A stretch of 37,944 bases of DNA from Ardenticatenia bacterium (GTDB lineage Bacteria > Chloroflexota > Anaerolineae > Ardenticatenales > Ardenticatenaceae), in NCBI GenBank assembly GCA_030949995.1, contig JAUZRY010000019.1, forward strand, positions 1-37,944, in the 5' to 3' direction. A model generated the notes under the pieces. That model ran no database searches, was not told the DNA's origin, and was given only the letters and a program-made list of their open reading frames with translations. This document shows, piece by piece, positions 25,732 through 32,997 of this stretch (position 1 is the first letter of the stretch; each line of letters starts with the position of its first letter). The position numbers were made by a program, and so were the translations under genes.

Positions 25732-27261
25732 TCAGGGAACGGGCATGCCGGGCACGATGTACCGAATTTGGTCGGGAGGGGGCACGGGTGTTAACACGTA
25801 GACATCCACCCACCGGTACCAGAGTTTCAGGTTGTTCTCATCATACCCCAAGTCAATGCGCAGTCCCTTGATGGCGCCGCCCGTGTCGCAGGCGCAGGCT
25901 TCGCCGTAGCCGGGCACGTAGATGCGCGACCAGAGGCGCACAACCCGTGGGTCCACGGCCACGATGCCAAAGCCGCTGCGCACGCCCGTGCGCGTGACGC
26001 CGTAGAGGGGGTGGTCCCGGCTCTTGCCGCTGGTGGCCGCCGTGTAGCTGGTGGCCAACATGCGGAAGCGGCGCCAGTACTCGACCGGGCCGTTCGGCGT
26101 CTCGATGGTGCGCACGACCACCTTCGTGCCGTAGGCCACCACCCGGTCCACCGGCTCTTTTTCGACCCACTCCCGCTGGACTTCACGGCGGGTCTCTTGG
26201 CCATCCTCGTAGACAACGAGGATTTCCCGCTTGCGGATGCCCGGCTCACCCGCCACACGCACCTCGAATGTGTCCAGCTCCAAGTTAGGGTCCGGCACCA
26301 GCCGGCGCTCAAAGGGAATGCGCTCCGATTCCACAATGGTCTCATAATCCACCCGCACGACGCGCACGTTCAGGTTGTCGGTGATGGGCGTGTCCACGCC
26401 GGGCTCCACGCGGTCTTGAGGGCGCACCTCCACGCCCAATGTCTCCAAGGCCTCACCCACGGTTTTGGCCCGTGTGCGGGTGCGGACCACTTGACCGTCG
26501 AAGCGGAACGTGGCCGGTTTGGACCGGCGAATGGTCACGTAGAGGTTGGGAGCCACGCGCGTGGCCAAGGCTGGCTGCACGAAGTCTCCCTCGAACAGCC
26601 GGATGCCCTCAGCAAGCAGGGCCCTTCCGAGGGTTGGCTCCCGGGCGTAGAGCCGCATGACCACGCCGTCATCATCCACGAGAATGGGCATTGCCCGGCG
26701 GATCACGAGAGTGCCCTCAGGCCGGCGGATCATGTCGGCCTGCCGGGGCAGAGGGGTGTCACCTCGGGCAGGCTGGCTGTTGAGGAGCAGCATGTCCTCG
26801 GGGCCCAGCCGGATGTCGAGTTCCCGCAGCACGTCTTCCACCCTCTGGGCGTGGGTGTAGATGATTCGCCGCTCGCCGTCGGCTTCCACTGTGAGGCGTC
26901 GGGCGAGCTTCAAGACAATCTCTTGGCCGTTCGCCAGGGGGGTGTCAGTCGGGGGGAAGAGCACGTCTTGGGGCTGGAGCGACACGCCGAGTTCCCGGAG
27001 CAGGCCGCCCACAGTGCGCTGGTAGGTAACCACTTCAACGGGTTGGCCGTTGAGGGTGAGGGCAAGCCGGGCTGGCCGGAGGAGATATTGGGCGAAAGTG
27101 ATGCCGGTGCCGACGACGAGAAGCAGGAGGAGGAGCCACAAGATCCTCCGGGCGTTCGGGGATTGAAGCCGGAGGAGGGTGCGGGAACGTGGCGGAAACT
27201 GGGTAGTGAAGGACGTATTCAATGCCTGTTTGGGGGCCATGTCCTCGATCAAGTCGTTCAT
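25732..27261 (-). CDS. YabE-like G5/3D-domain cell-wall protein
   Basis: Surface protein related to Bacillus YabE and actinobacterial resuscitation-promoting factors, thought to act on peptidoglycan. The start is ATG at 27261 after AGGGAG, giving 509 residues. It begins with a cytoplasmic stub and a single N-terminal transmembrane anchor (ILWLLLLLLVVGTGI, about 40-60). Three DUF348 repeats follow (about 75-330; each with a pattern like TVGGLLRELGVSL, RVEDVLRELDIRL, TVGEALETLGVEV), then a G5 domain (about 320-400; FERRLVPDPNLELDT) and a C-terminal 3D domain (about 415-500), with its Asp residues in AVDPRVVRLWSRIYV, ACDTGGAIKG and RIDLGYDE. The 3D domain resembles the MltA lytic transglycosylase core. 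Confidence 0.88.
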   Translation of the reverse strand: MNDLIEDMAPKQALNTSFTTQFPPRSRTLLRLQSPNARRILWLLLLLLVVGTGITFAQYLLRPARLALTLNGQPVEVVTYQRTVGGLLRELGVSLQPQDVLFPPTDTPLANGQEIVLKLARRLTVEADGERRIIYTHAQRVEDVLRELDIRLGPEDMLLLNSQPARGDTPLPRQADMIRRPEGTLVIRRAMPILVDDDGVVMRLYAREPTLGRALLAEGIRLFEGDFVQPALATRVAPNLYVTIRRSKPATFRFDGQVVRTRTRAKTVGEALETLGVEVRPQDRVEPGVDTPITDNLNVRVVRVDYETIVESERIPFERRLVPDPNLELDTFEVRVAGEPGIRKREILVVYEDGQETRREVQREWVEKEPVDRVVAYGTKVVVRTIETPNGPVEYWRRFRMLATSYTAATSGKSRDHPLYGVTRTGVRSGFGIVAVDPRVVRLWSRIYVPGYGEACACDTGGAIKGLRIDLGYDENNLKLWYRWVDVYVLTPVPPPDQIRYIVPGMPVP

Positions 27262-27319
27262 AGGACTCCCTGGTGGCGACGCACCAAACAAATGGCGCCG
27301 CGTGTTGGCCACAGGCCAC

Positions 27320-27359
27320 CGCCACAAGGAAAGGGGCCCAACAGAGAGCCCCTTGGCGG
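27320..27359 (-). terminator. Hairpin between SRP RNA and the yabE-like gene
   Basis: On the minus strand AAGGGGC (27354-27348) pairs with GCCCCTT (27337-27331), with outer CCGCC/GGCGG able to add a second stem. The following tract is only TCCTTG, so it is a weak terminator at best. The SRP RNA end stem is itself followed directly by TTTATTTT (27377-27370) and could end that transcript alone. Either may separate SRP RNA from the gene that follows. Confidence 0.4.
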
Positions 27360-27377
27360 CACGGTGTACAAAATAAA

Positions 27378-27652
27378 GGTGGTCGTGCACCCTCCTCTCG
27401 ACCCCTGCGTGCCGACTTACACACAGTCAGCCGGCTCAGGCCAGGCACCCCTGAGGCACCCGAGAGTGACCGCTTATGGCTGCTCCCTTCCGGGCCTGAC
27501 CCGTTCACGGGCTCTCGCCGCTCAGGACCCAGCCCTCAACACCGCTGACTGCGGTAGTCTCGGCTGCACAGAGCCTCAAGGAGGGAGTTCGGCCCCGCTG
27601 TAGCGGATTGCGGGTACAGGGCACCGCTAGCTCCCCGCCTAGCACGACCACC
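27378..27652 (-). ncRNA. ffs: Signal recognition particle RNA, large Gram-positive type
   Basis: RNA core of the SRP that, with Ffh, targets nascent membrane proteins. The domain IV hairpin is unmistakable on the minus strand: GTCAGGCCCGGAAGGGAGCA then GCCATAAGCGG (about 27507-27465). The 5' part contains the Alu-domain blocks GTGCCCTGTACC, GCAATCCGCT and GGGCCGAACTCCC, very close to the Bacillus scRNA. The ends close on each other: GGTGGTCGTGC at the 5' end (27652-27642) is the exact complement of GCACGACCACC at the 3' end (27388-27378), fixing the length at about 275 bases. Confidence 0.93.
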
Positions 27653-27681
27653 ATCCTATTCTACTCGTTTCCGACAGGAGG

Positions 27682-27920
27682 TCAAAATACCACAGCTTGG
27701 TCGCTCAGGTCGGGCGTCCCGGACGGCGCGTCGGCGACTGCTTTCACCTGCTCCCAAGCGGGCCCCGATTGGGGCAGGCAGGCCAATCCTCGGCCGAAAT
27801 CCACATGCCCTTGTAGGGAAGGGGTTGAGCGATAGTGGGGGAGCGGACAGAAGTGCTCAGGGCGAGGACGACCAGGACGGCCAGCACGATGCGCACGAAC
27901 GCGAGCGTTCGGATCGGCAT
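27682..27920 (-). pseudogene. Remnant of a secreted protein N-terminus
   Basis: From ATG at 27920 (GAGGGGA upstream), a signal peptide (MPIRTLAFVRIVLAVLVVLA) leads into YKGMWISAE. After one missing base near 27786-27790, the other frame continues as LACLPQSGPAWEQVKAVAD and then GTPDLSDQ before a TGA at 27682. The pattern resembles the start of secreted polysaccharide-lyase-type proteins as I remember them, but I cannot assign a family with confidence. Only about 75 codons remain, ending 30 bases from the SRP RNA gene, so the rest has been deleted. The remainder of the 450-base stretch from 27653 to 28105 shows nothing else convincing. Confidence 0.5.
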
Positions 27921-28105
27921 ACTTGTCCCCTCGTCATGCCGTATACTGAGTGCATTGCTGGCCTCCGCGAAAGGATGGATACTATAAGTTTGGAGCCGTG
28001 ACGTGCTGCCGCGAATGATCCGTACTGACGTGCGGTTGTCAACTGGAACATGGGGTGTGGGGAGAGGGCAGGAGCGGAGCTGGATGTTCTGGTTCCCGCG
28101 CGGCT

Positions 28106-29296
28106 CTACGTCATCGTCTCAGGCCGACTGCGCAGATTTTGGAGCACGTGCACCCACATGTTCTCGACCATGTTGGCCGTTCGGCGTGCGTCAAAGTGCG
28201 CTCGTGCGCGCCGGCGTCCGGCCTGGCCCATGGTGTGGCGTCGCGTGGGCTCCTTGATCAGGGCGACAACGGCCCGGGCCAGAGCAGCCTCATCTTCCGG
28301 CGGCACTAGGATGCCAGTTGTCCCATCATTCACAATCTCCGGCAGGGCGCCGTGGGCGAAGGCGACCACCGGTTTGGCCATGGCCATGGCTTCCAGGTTC
28401 ACCAGCCCGAAAGGCTCCGGATCCCCCGCGTGCACGAAGATCTCCATCGCTGCCAGGGCCGGACGCACGTCCTCCAGGTGGCCGGTGAAGACGACCCGGT
28501 CCGCCAATCCCAGGTCCATCGCCAGGCGCCGGAGCTGCTGGGGGTAGTCATCATCCACGCCGAAGACGGCGCCACCCACGATGAGGAACCAAGCCGCTGG
28601 CATGGCTTCTGCCACCCGGGCCATGGCCCGCAGGAAGCGATCCTGTCCCTTCCAGGGGCGCAGCCGGCCCACAGTGCCCACCACGGGTGCGTCGAGCGGG
28701 ATGCTGTGCTCGCGGCGGAAGGGCGCGCCGTCCAGCGCCGGATCGAAACGTGCCACCTCGATGCCGTTGTGCACCACGGTCACCCTGTCACGACAGGGCA
28801 GGTGGGCGGCCACGGCGTGGGAGTTGGCGATGACGCGGGCCGCCGCCCCACACAGGAGGTGCTTCCCCAGCCGGTCCGCCCAGGGCCAGCGCGGGCGCTC
28901 TTCGGAGAGCCAAAAGTCGCGCATGTGCCAGACGAAGGGGATGCCCGCGAGTCGAGCGGCGGGCGCGGCATAGAGGGCTGCACGCACCGTGTTGGCGTGC
29001 AGAAGTACCGCCTTGATCTCACGCGCGAGGCGGACGATGGCGCGGGCACCGGTCAGCCAATCGACCGAGAGGCGCGGGGAACGGCGCAGGCGGGGCAGCG
29101 GCACGATGTGCACGGAAACATTCAGGGCGGCGGCCCGTTCTGCCAGGGGGCCACCAGTGCAGGCCAAATGAGGCTGCCAGCGACGGCGATCCAGGTGCTT
29201 CAGGAGGAGCAAGAGGCTGCGTTCGGCGCCTCCGAGGGCGGGAGCGTGGTCGAGAAAGAGGATCGGGCAGGAGGAGCCAACCAGATGGCGTGCCAT
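28106..29296 (-). CDS. Glycosyltransferase family 4
   Basis: Cytoplasmic GT-B enzyme that transfers a sugar from a nucleotide donor, probably to a lipid-linked or capsule glycan. It has 396 residues. The acceptor-binding N-terminal half begins ILFLDHAPALGGAERSL, the usual glycine-rich loop. The donor half shows VVGTVGRLRPWKGQD and the catalytic EPFGLVNLEAMAMAKPVVA, with the conserved EX7E spacing. The C-terminus has GRRRARAHFDA, as in many family members. The sugar is unknown. It is the first of three GT4 genes in the right-hand third and lies 13 bases after the Uma2 gene, perhaps co-transcribed with that accessory cassette by chance. Confidence 0.88.
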   Translation of the reverse strand: MARHLVGSSCPILFLDHAPALGGAERSLLLLLKHLDRRRWQPHLACTGGPLAERAAALNVSVHIVPLPRLRRSPRLSVDWLTGARAIVRLAREIKAVLLHANTVRAALYAAPAARLAGIPFVWHMRDFWLSEERPRWPWADRLGKHLLCGAAARVIANSHAVAAHLPCRDRVTVVHNGIEVARFDPALDGAPFRREHSIPLDAPVVGTVGRLRPWKGQDRFLRAMARVAEAMPAAWFLIVGGAVFGVDDDYPQQLRRLAMDLGLADRVVFTGHLEDVRPALAAMEIFVHAGDPEPFGLVNLEAMAMAKPVVAFAHGALPEIVNDGTTGILVPPEDEAALARAVVALIKEPTRRHTMGQAGRRRARAHFDARRTANMVENMWVHVLQNLRSRPETMT

Positions 29297-29308
29297 GCCA
29301 TCAGGAAA

Positions 29309-29929
29309 CTACCGGCGGGTGGCTGCCCATACGTCGTCTACGGCCACTTCAAAGCCTGGTAACACAGCGGACCGGGCCACCGTCCCTGGCCCAAACTCAC
29401 CCTGCACAACATATTGGTCTCCCTCCAGCGTGAGCACGGTGATCTGCTCTTTCTCCGGATCCACAATCCAATACTCGGGGATGCCCGCCTGGGCATACTC
29501 GTGCCGCTTGACCTCCTCGTCGTGCTGGCGGTTCTCAGGGGAGACAACCTCGATCACCAGGTCGGGTGGCTCCCAGTACTTCTCATGCCGCCGTTCGGCG
29601 TGCTCCGCCAGCATCACGGCAATGTCCGGCTCACGGTACTTGCCGGGCCACAGCAACACTGGAAGAGGCGCAAACAGGACAACTGCTCCCGGCAAATGGC
29701 GTTCTAGGAAAGCCAACAACCGCCTGTACAGGTCAGCGACAATAAACTGATGAGCCTGGGTTGGCATGGGCAACACCTCGATGTATCCGTTGGAGAACTC
29801 GACCAGGTGGTTCGTTGGCAAAGCCAGGTACTCTTCCTCGCTCCACGTGCCTTGACGCGGAAAGAGGTGTGCAATCTCCCAGGTGGGTTCGTTAGTCTCA
29901 ACCACAGGTGTCTGTTGCCTGCGCTTCAC
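29309..29929 (-). CDS. Uma2-family PD-(D/E)xK nuclease-like protein (DUF820)
   Basis: Member of a restriction-endonuclease-fold family very common in Chloroflexi and cyanobacteria; true role unknown, often treated as a nuclease or transposon passenger. The start is GTG at 29929 with GGAGGTG upstream, giving 206 residues. It has the family order: TWSEEEYLALP, VEFSNGYIEV, REPDIAVM, PPDLVIEVVSPEN, KRHEYAQAGIPEYWIVDPEK. The PD…E.V.SP core is the nuclease-like motif. Its start overlaps the stop of the nucleotidyltransferase gene (GTGA), so it is translated with the MNT-HEPN pair, an unusual third partner. Confidence 0.85.
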   Translation of the reverse strand: MKRRQQTPVVETNEPTWEIAHLFPRQGTWSEEEYLALPTNHLVEFSNGYIEVLPMPTQAHQFIVADLYRRLLAFLERHLPGAVVLFAPLPVLLWPGKYREPDIAVMLAEHAERRHEKYWEPPDLVIEVVSPENRQHDEEVKRHEYAQAGIPEYWIVDPEKEQITVLTLEGDQYVVQGEFGPGTVARSAVLPGFEVAVDDVWAATRR

Positions 29930-30333
29930 GTCGCACCTCCATTCAAACTTTCCCCCTTTGTGTACACCCACACCGCTTCCTGCTCCGCCTCCCGGTAGAA
30001 CCGACTGCCCCGGACGGCCATCGCCTGCCATTCATCCCGGGTGTATACCCACACATCGGTCGGGACGGGCAGTTCCGCCGTATCCCACTCCGATGAGCGC
30101 TCAGTGAAGGGCTGCTCACTCCGTTCCACCAGGATGAGCAGGTCCAAGTCGCTGCCTACACCCCAGTCCCCCCGCGCATAGGAGCCGATGTACCCGATGC
30201 GCAAGACCTCAGAGCGCTCCCGGGCCACCTTCTGCGCCCAGCGGCGCACGGCCCGATCAACGTCCTCAACCCTGGGCCATTTGAAGACGGACGAAGTCAA
30301 GGATCGCACGGGCATACCGAATCGCTCCCTCAC
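29926..30333 (-). CDS. MNT-domain nucleotidyltransferase (antitoxin-type)
   Basis: Minimal nucleotidyltransferase, the usual partner of HEPN toxins; in studied MntA-HepT pairs it AMPylates the HEPN protein to silence it. It has 135 residues at most. The defining motif is present: GSYARGDWGVGSDLDLL, i.e. GS-x10-DxD. The C-terminal part (PVPTDVWVYTRDEWQAM) is normal for the family. The start is unsure: the longest frame overlaps the HEPN gene by 68 bases, and later starts near 30315 or 30300 are possible. Its stop overlaps the Uma2 start. Confidence 0.8.
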   Translation of the reverse strand: MRERFGMPVRSLTSSVFKWPRVEDVDRAVRRWAQKVARERSEVLRIGYIGSYARGDWGVGSDLDLLILVERSEQPFTERSSEWDTAELPVPTDVWVYTRDEWQAMAVRGSRFYREAEQEAVWVYTKGESLNGGAT

Positions 30334-30667
30334 TCTGAATCGGACCGTAGTGCTCGAAGGGCGCTCCCTCCGGGTGGCTATTGGGATAGCGCGTGGGAAT
30401 GTAGAAGTTGTCCAGCACTTGGGCCTGCTCGATCAGTTCGGCTGGGACCGGAACCCTTTCCGGCAATTCGCGGAGCAGTCGCGCCACAACGTGCCCCCAG
30501 GCCTCCTGGCCCAGATGGAGATGCAGAGCCTTGACGGCTTTCTCGGCTGCCTGTTGGGCCGCGAAACAGGCCCACTCGTGTCGACCGGCCTGACGCGCGT
30601 CCTCCGCCTGCTCCAGGTCGCGTACAGCTTGTCGGAACCAGTCTTGGGCACGGTTGGGCATGGGCAT
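30266..30667 (-). CDS. HEPN-domain protein (toxin-type ribonuclease)
   Basis: HEPN proteins paired with MNT domains are RNA-cleaving toxins. From ATG at 30667, with GGAG just upstream, it has 133 residues of helical composition. The family opening AQDWFRQAVRDLEQAE and HEWACFAAQQAAEKAVKAL are clear. RYPNSH in the second half fits the Rx4H catalytic motif. The typical HxY tyrosine that MntA AMPylates is not directly after this His. The downstream MNT gene overlaps its 3' end. It diverges from the RNA phosphotransferase gene across 147 bases. Confidence 0.8.
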   Translation of the reverse strand: MPMPNRAQDWFRQAVRDLEQAEDARQAGRHEWACFAAQQAAEKAVKALHLHLGQEAWGHVVARLLRELPERVPVPAELIEQAQVLDNFYIPTRYPNSHPEGAPFEHYGPIQSEGAIRYARAILDFVRLQMAQG

Positions 30668-30707
30668 GCACTCCACAAGGGAGTTTAGCATGGCTGTGGT
30701 ATCACGA

Positions 30708-30723
30708 CAATTCCCGGGAGTTG
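30708..30723. promoter_or_regulatory. Near-perfect palindrome upstream of the HEPN gene
   Basis: CAATTCCCGGGAGTTG, centred on CCCGGG with only one mismatched pair, lies 40 bases upstream of the HEPN start and 92 upstream of the divergent KptA start. It could be the operator of the toxin-antitoxin pair or serve both genes. The binding protein is not known. Confidence 0.35.
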
Positions 30724-30814
30724 TTCGTTTGCCGATACATGAGGTCTGTGTAGCATCTTGTGAGATGTCTGGTTTGATTGGAGAGATAAGGGTTTGTTTC
30801 TTTCATCACAAAAG

Positions 30815-31372
30815 ATGACAAACACCCAACGGCGGCGGCTGAGCAAGCTGATGAGCTACCTCCTGCGCCACCGGCCCGAGGAGGCGGGTCTGACGCTGGA
30901 CGCGGGCGGGATGGTGCCGCTGGAGGCGTTGCTGGCGGCCATCCGCCAGCGCCGGGGCTACGGGTGGGTGACCGAAGACCACATCCGGGACGTGGTGGCC
31001 ACCTCGAAGCCTCCGCGCTTTCGACTGGAGGGGGACCGCATCGGCGCGCGCTACGGCCACAGCCGCCGGGTGCGGGAGATCGATCCAGGCGAACCGGTAG
31101 AGCCGCCTGAAATCCTGTACCACGGTACCTCCCGCCGCGCCGTGCCTTCCATCCTGGCGTCGGGACTGCATCCCCGGGGACGGCAGTTCGTGCACCTGTC
31201 GGCCACGCGGGAGGCGGCCCTGCGCGTGGGGCGACGGCACGACCCGCAGCCGGCCGTGCTGATCATCCACGCACGCAAGGCCCACGCCGACGGCCTGACC
31301 TTCTACGCCCCCACGCCCGAGGTCTACCTGGTGCGCCGCGTGTCGCCGGAGTATATCGAGATGGAGCAATGA
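30815..31372 (+). CDS. kptA: RNA 2'-phosphotransferase (KptA/Tpt1)
   Basis: Removes the 2'-phosphate left at RNA splice or repair junctions, transferring it to NAD+ and giving ADP-ribose 1'',2''-cyclic phosphate. From ATG at 30815 it has 185 residues. The N-terminal lobe carries the RNA-binding and catalytic Arg-His-Arg of SYLLRHRPEEAGL (about 14-26); the ART-like lobe has ILYHGTSRRAVPSIL, QFVHLSATREAA and YLVRRVSPEYIEME. No ribosome site is clear. Many bacteria with KptA have no known substrate pathway. Here it diverges from a HEPN-MNT toxin pair, so a link to repair of RNA cut by the toxin is tempting but unproven. Confidence 0.92.
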   Translation: MTNTQRRRLSKLMSYLLRHRPEEAGLTLDAGGMVPLEALLAAIRQRRGYGWVTEDHIRDVVATSKPPRFRLEGDRIGARYGHSRRVREIDPGEPVEPPEILYHGTSRRAVPSILASGLHPRGRQFVHLSATREAALRVGRRHDPQPAVLIIHARKAHADGLTFYAPTPEVYLVRRVSPEYIEMEQ

Positions 31373-31373
31373 A

Positions 31374-31668
31374 ATGACCGCGTACGAAGACCACATCCGC
31401 CAGTACTACGACGAGGCGCCTGAGAGAGAATGGGAACGGCTGGAGCACCACCGCACCGAGTACGCCCTCACCCTGCGCGCCCTGGCCGAGTATCTACCCC
31501 TTCGGCGACGTAGAGGGCGTGCCTGTGCGCGTTTCCTGGCTGGAGGAGGAAGTCCTGGCCTACATCCGCCGTGGGCGGCTGGACCGGGCGGCCGTGCGCT
31601 TACTCCACTGCGACCGGGAGCGGCTGCTGGCGCTGCTGAGGGGCGAGGTGCCGGTTGGAGTGCTGTGA
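31374..31668 (+). pseudogene. Chimeric remnant: methyltransferase N-terminus joined to an unknown C-terminus
   Basis: Starts two bases after the kptA stop. The first 40 or so residues (YEDHIRQYYDEAPE, EYALTLRALAEYLP) look like the start of a class I SAM-dependent methyltransferase, just before where the glycine-rich SAM loop should appear. Near 31495-31502 the frame shifts, and the other frame reads FGDVEGVPVRVSWLEEEV and LLALLRGEVPVGVL to a stop at 31666-31668. That part does not continue a methyltransferase and is unknown. The simplest reading is an internal deletion that fused two genes. No SAM-binding motif remains, so it should be non-functional. Confidence 0.55.
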
Positions 31669-31681
31669 GCGAGGGAGGCGA

Positions 31682-31862
31682 ATGAAGACCGTTGAAGAGA
31701 AAGTGACGTTGCAAGCACAACTCGCGGCCATTGAAGAGACGGCTGGCTGCTGGAGTGACGAAGATCATCCGGAATTGCAAACCGAGGAGGACATGAATCG
31801 CTGGCTGGCCGAGCTTCGAGACTCTTTGGGATGCTCACCTGGTTGCAATGGAGCCGACCTAG
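31682..31862 (+). CDS. Small antitoxin-like protein, orphan, probable frameshift
   Basis: ATG at 31682 after GGGAGG. MKTVEEKVTLQAQLAAIEET, then GCWSDEDHPELQTEED and MNRWLAELR resemble the short acidic VapB-type antitoxins that precede PIN toxins in Chloroflexi and cyanobacteria. I infer this from pattern only. One base seems to be missing near 31818: continuing in the other frame gives TLWDAHLVAMEPT and a stop at 31860-31862, avoiding the 43-base overlap with the convergent glycosyltransferase that the unshifted frame would create. No toxin gene follows, so it is an orphan or part of a decayed pair. Confidence 0.45.
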
Positions 31863-31887
31863 ACGACACAGGCATCAGGAGAGAGGC

Positions 31888-32997
31888 TCAGCATGAGCCT
31901 CCTCGGCTGTTTCCCAGCATCGCCTCGTAGACGGCCAGGGTCTCCTGCGCCGTCCGCTCCCAGGTGAACTGTCGCGCTCGTTCCAGGCCCCGCCGACGCA
32001 ACTCCTCCGCCAATTCGGGGTCCTGCAGCACGTGATGGATGGCCTCGGCCATCGCCTCCGGATCGCGCGGGTCCACGAGCAGCCCGGCGTCTCCTACCAC
32101 CTCCGGCAGGCTGGCGGCATGGCTGGCCACCACCGGCGTTCCGCAGGCCATCGCTTCCAGCGGGGGCAGGCCGAACCCTTCGTAGAGCGATGGGAAGACG
32201 AACACATCGGCCAGGTTGTAAAAGGCTACCAGATCAGCGTCAGGAACAAGCCCCAAGAAGTGCACCGCATCCCGAAGCCCCAGTGATTCCACCAGCGCGC
32301 GCTGCCGGGCCGTTGGCGGTTTGCCCACTTGCAAAAGCATCACTCGCGGATTTTGATGCCACAAGATCGCCAGCGCGCGCAGGAGCCCCTCCAGGTTCTT
32401 GCGCGGTTGCGTGTTCCCCACATACAGGAGCAGGGGAGCCTCAGGAACCGCATACCGACGACGCAATCGCTCAACGGCCTCCTCGGGCAAAGGGCGAAAG
32501 GCGGATTCCACGCCCAAGGGGACCACCACGATTCGTTCCGGGGATAGACGAAAGCGCTTGATGACGAGTCGGCGGGTGAAGTCGGAGTCGGCGATCAGGC
32601 GCTTGGCCCGCAAAGCACCCCGCCAGGCCCACTGCCAGGCGAGCTGGCTCATCCCCAGCCGCTTGCCCGGGAAGAGCAGCGGCGCGATGTCGTGAACGGT
32701 GACCACCGTACGCTCCGGGTCCAGCCCGAAGAGCAGGTGGCCGTACGAATGATCGAGCACGTGGTTGAGGTCTCCTTGGCGGCGGCGGCTCCAGAGGGGG
32801 TACGTGAGCATCCGCCGCAGGAGAAGGCCACGCGGGATCGGCCAGGGGTCCGGCGGGACGAGGGACCGAACTTTCAGGTGAGAGGGGGCCAGATGTCGCA
32901 GCGCATCTTCCAATCTCTCCGCGTAGCGCCTCATACTGGGCCAATTCTCAGCCGGGTGATCGCGGAAGAGGACTACGGAATTCATCCGAGAACTCAC
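31888..32997 (-). CDS. Glycosyltransferase family 4
   Basis: GT-B mannosyl- or related transferase acting at the cytoplasmic face of the membrane. It has 369 residues. The N-terminal half has [13 protein letters not shown] and the acceptor region; the donor half shows [47 protein letters not shown] and [17 protein letters not shown], the standard order of family 4. Its start overlaps the stop of the phosphodiesterase-like gene by four bases (ATGA). That gene in turn overlaps the GT2 gene, so GT2, PDE and GT4 form one tightly coupled operon for a surface polysaccharide or glycolipid. Confidence 0.9.
   Translation of the reverse strand: MSSRMNSVVLFRDHPAENWPSMRRYAERLEDALRHLAPSHLKVRSLVPPDPWPIPRGLLLRRMLTYPLWSRRRQGDLNHVLDHSYGHLLFGLDPERTVVTVHDIAPLLFPGKRLGMSQLAWQWAWRGALRAKRLIADSDFTRRLVIKRFRLSPERIVVVPLGVESAFRPLPEEAVERLRRRYAVPEAPLLLYVGNTQPRKNLEGLLRALAILWHQNPRVMLLQVGKPPTARQRALVESLGLRDAVHFLGLVPDADLVAFYNLADVFVFPSLYEGFGLPPLEAMACGTPVVASHAASLPEVVGDAGLLVDPRDPEAMAEAIHHVLQDPELAEELRRRGLERARQFTWERTAQETLAVYEAMLGNSRGGSC

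Noticed and set aside
26011..27603. A 530-codon plus-strand open frame opposite the yabE-like gene and SRP RNA
   Set aside because: It runs across the SRP RNA and has no recognisable domain; the minus strand has DUF348, G5 and 3D domains.
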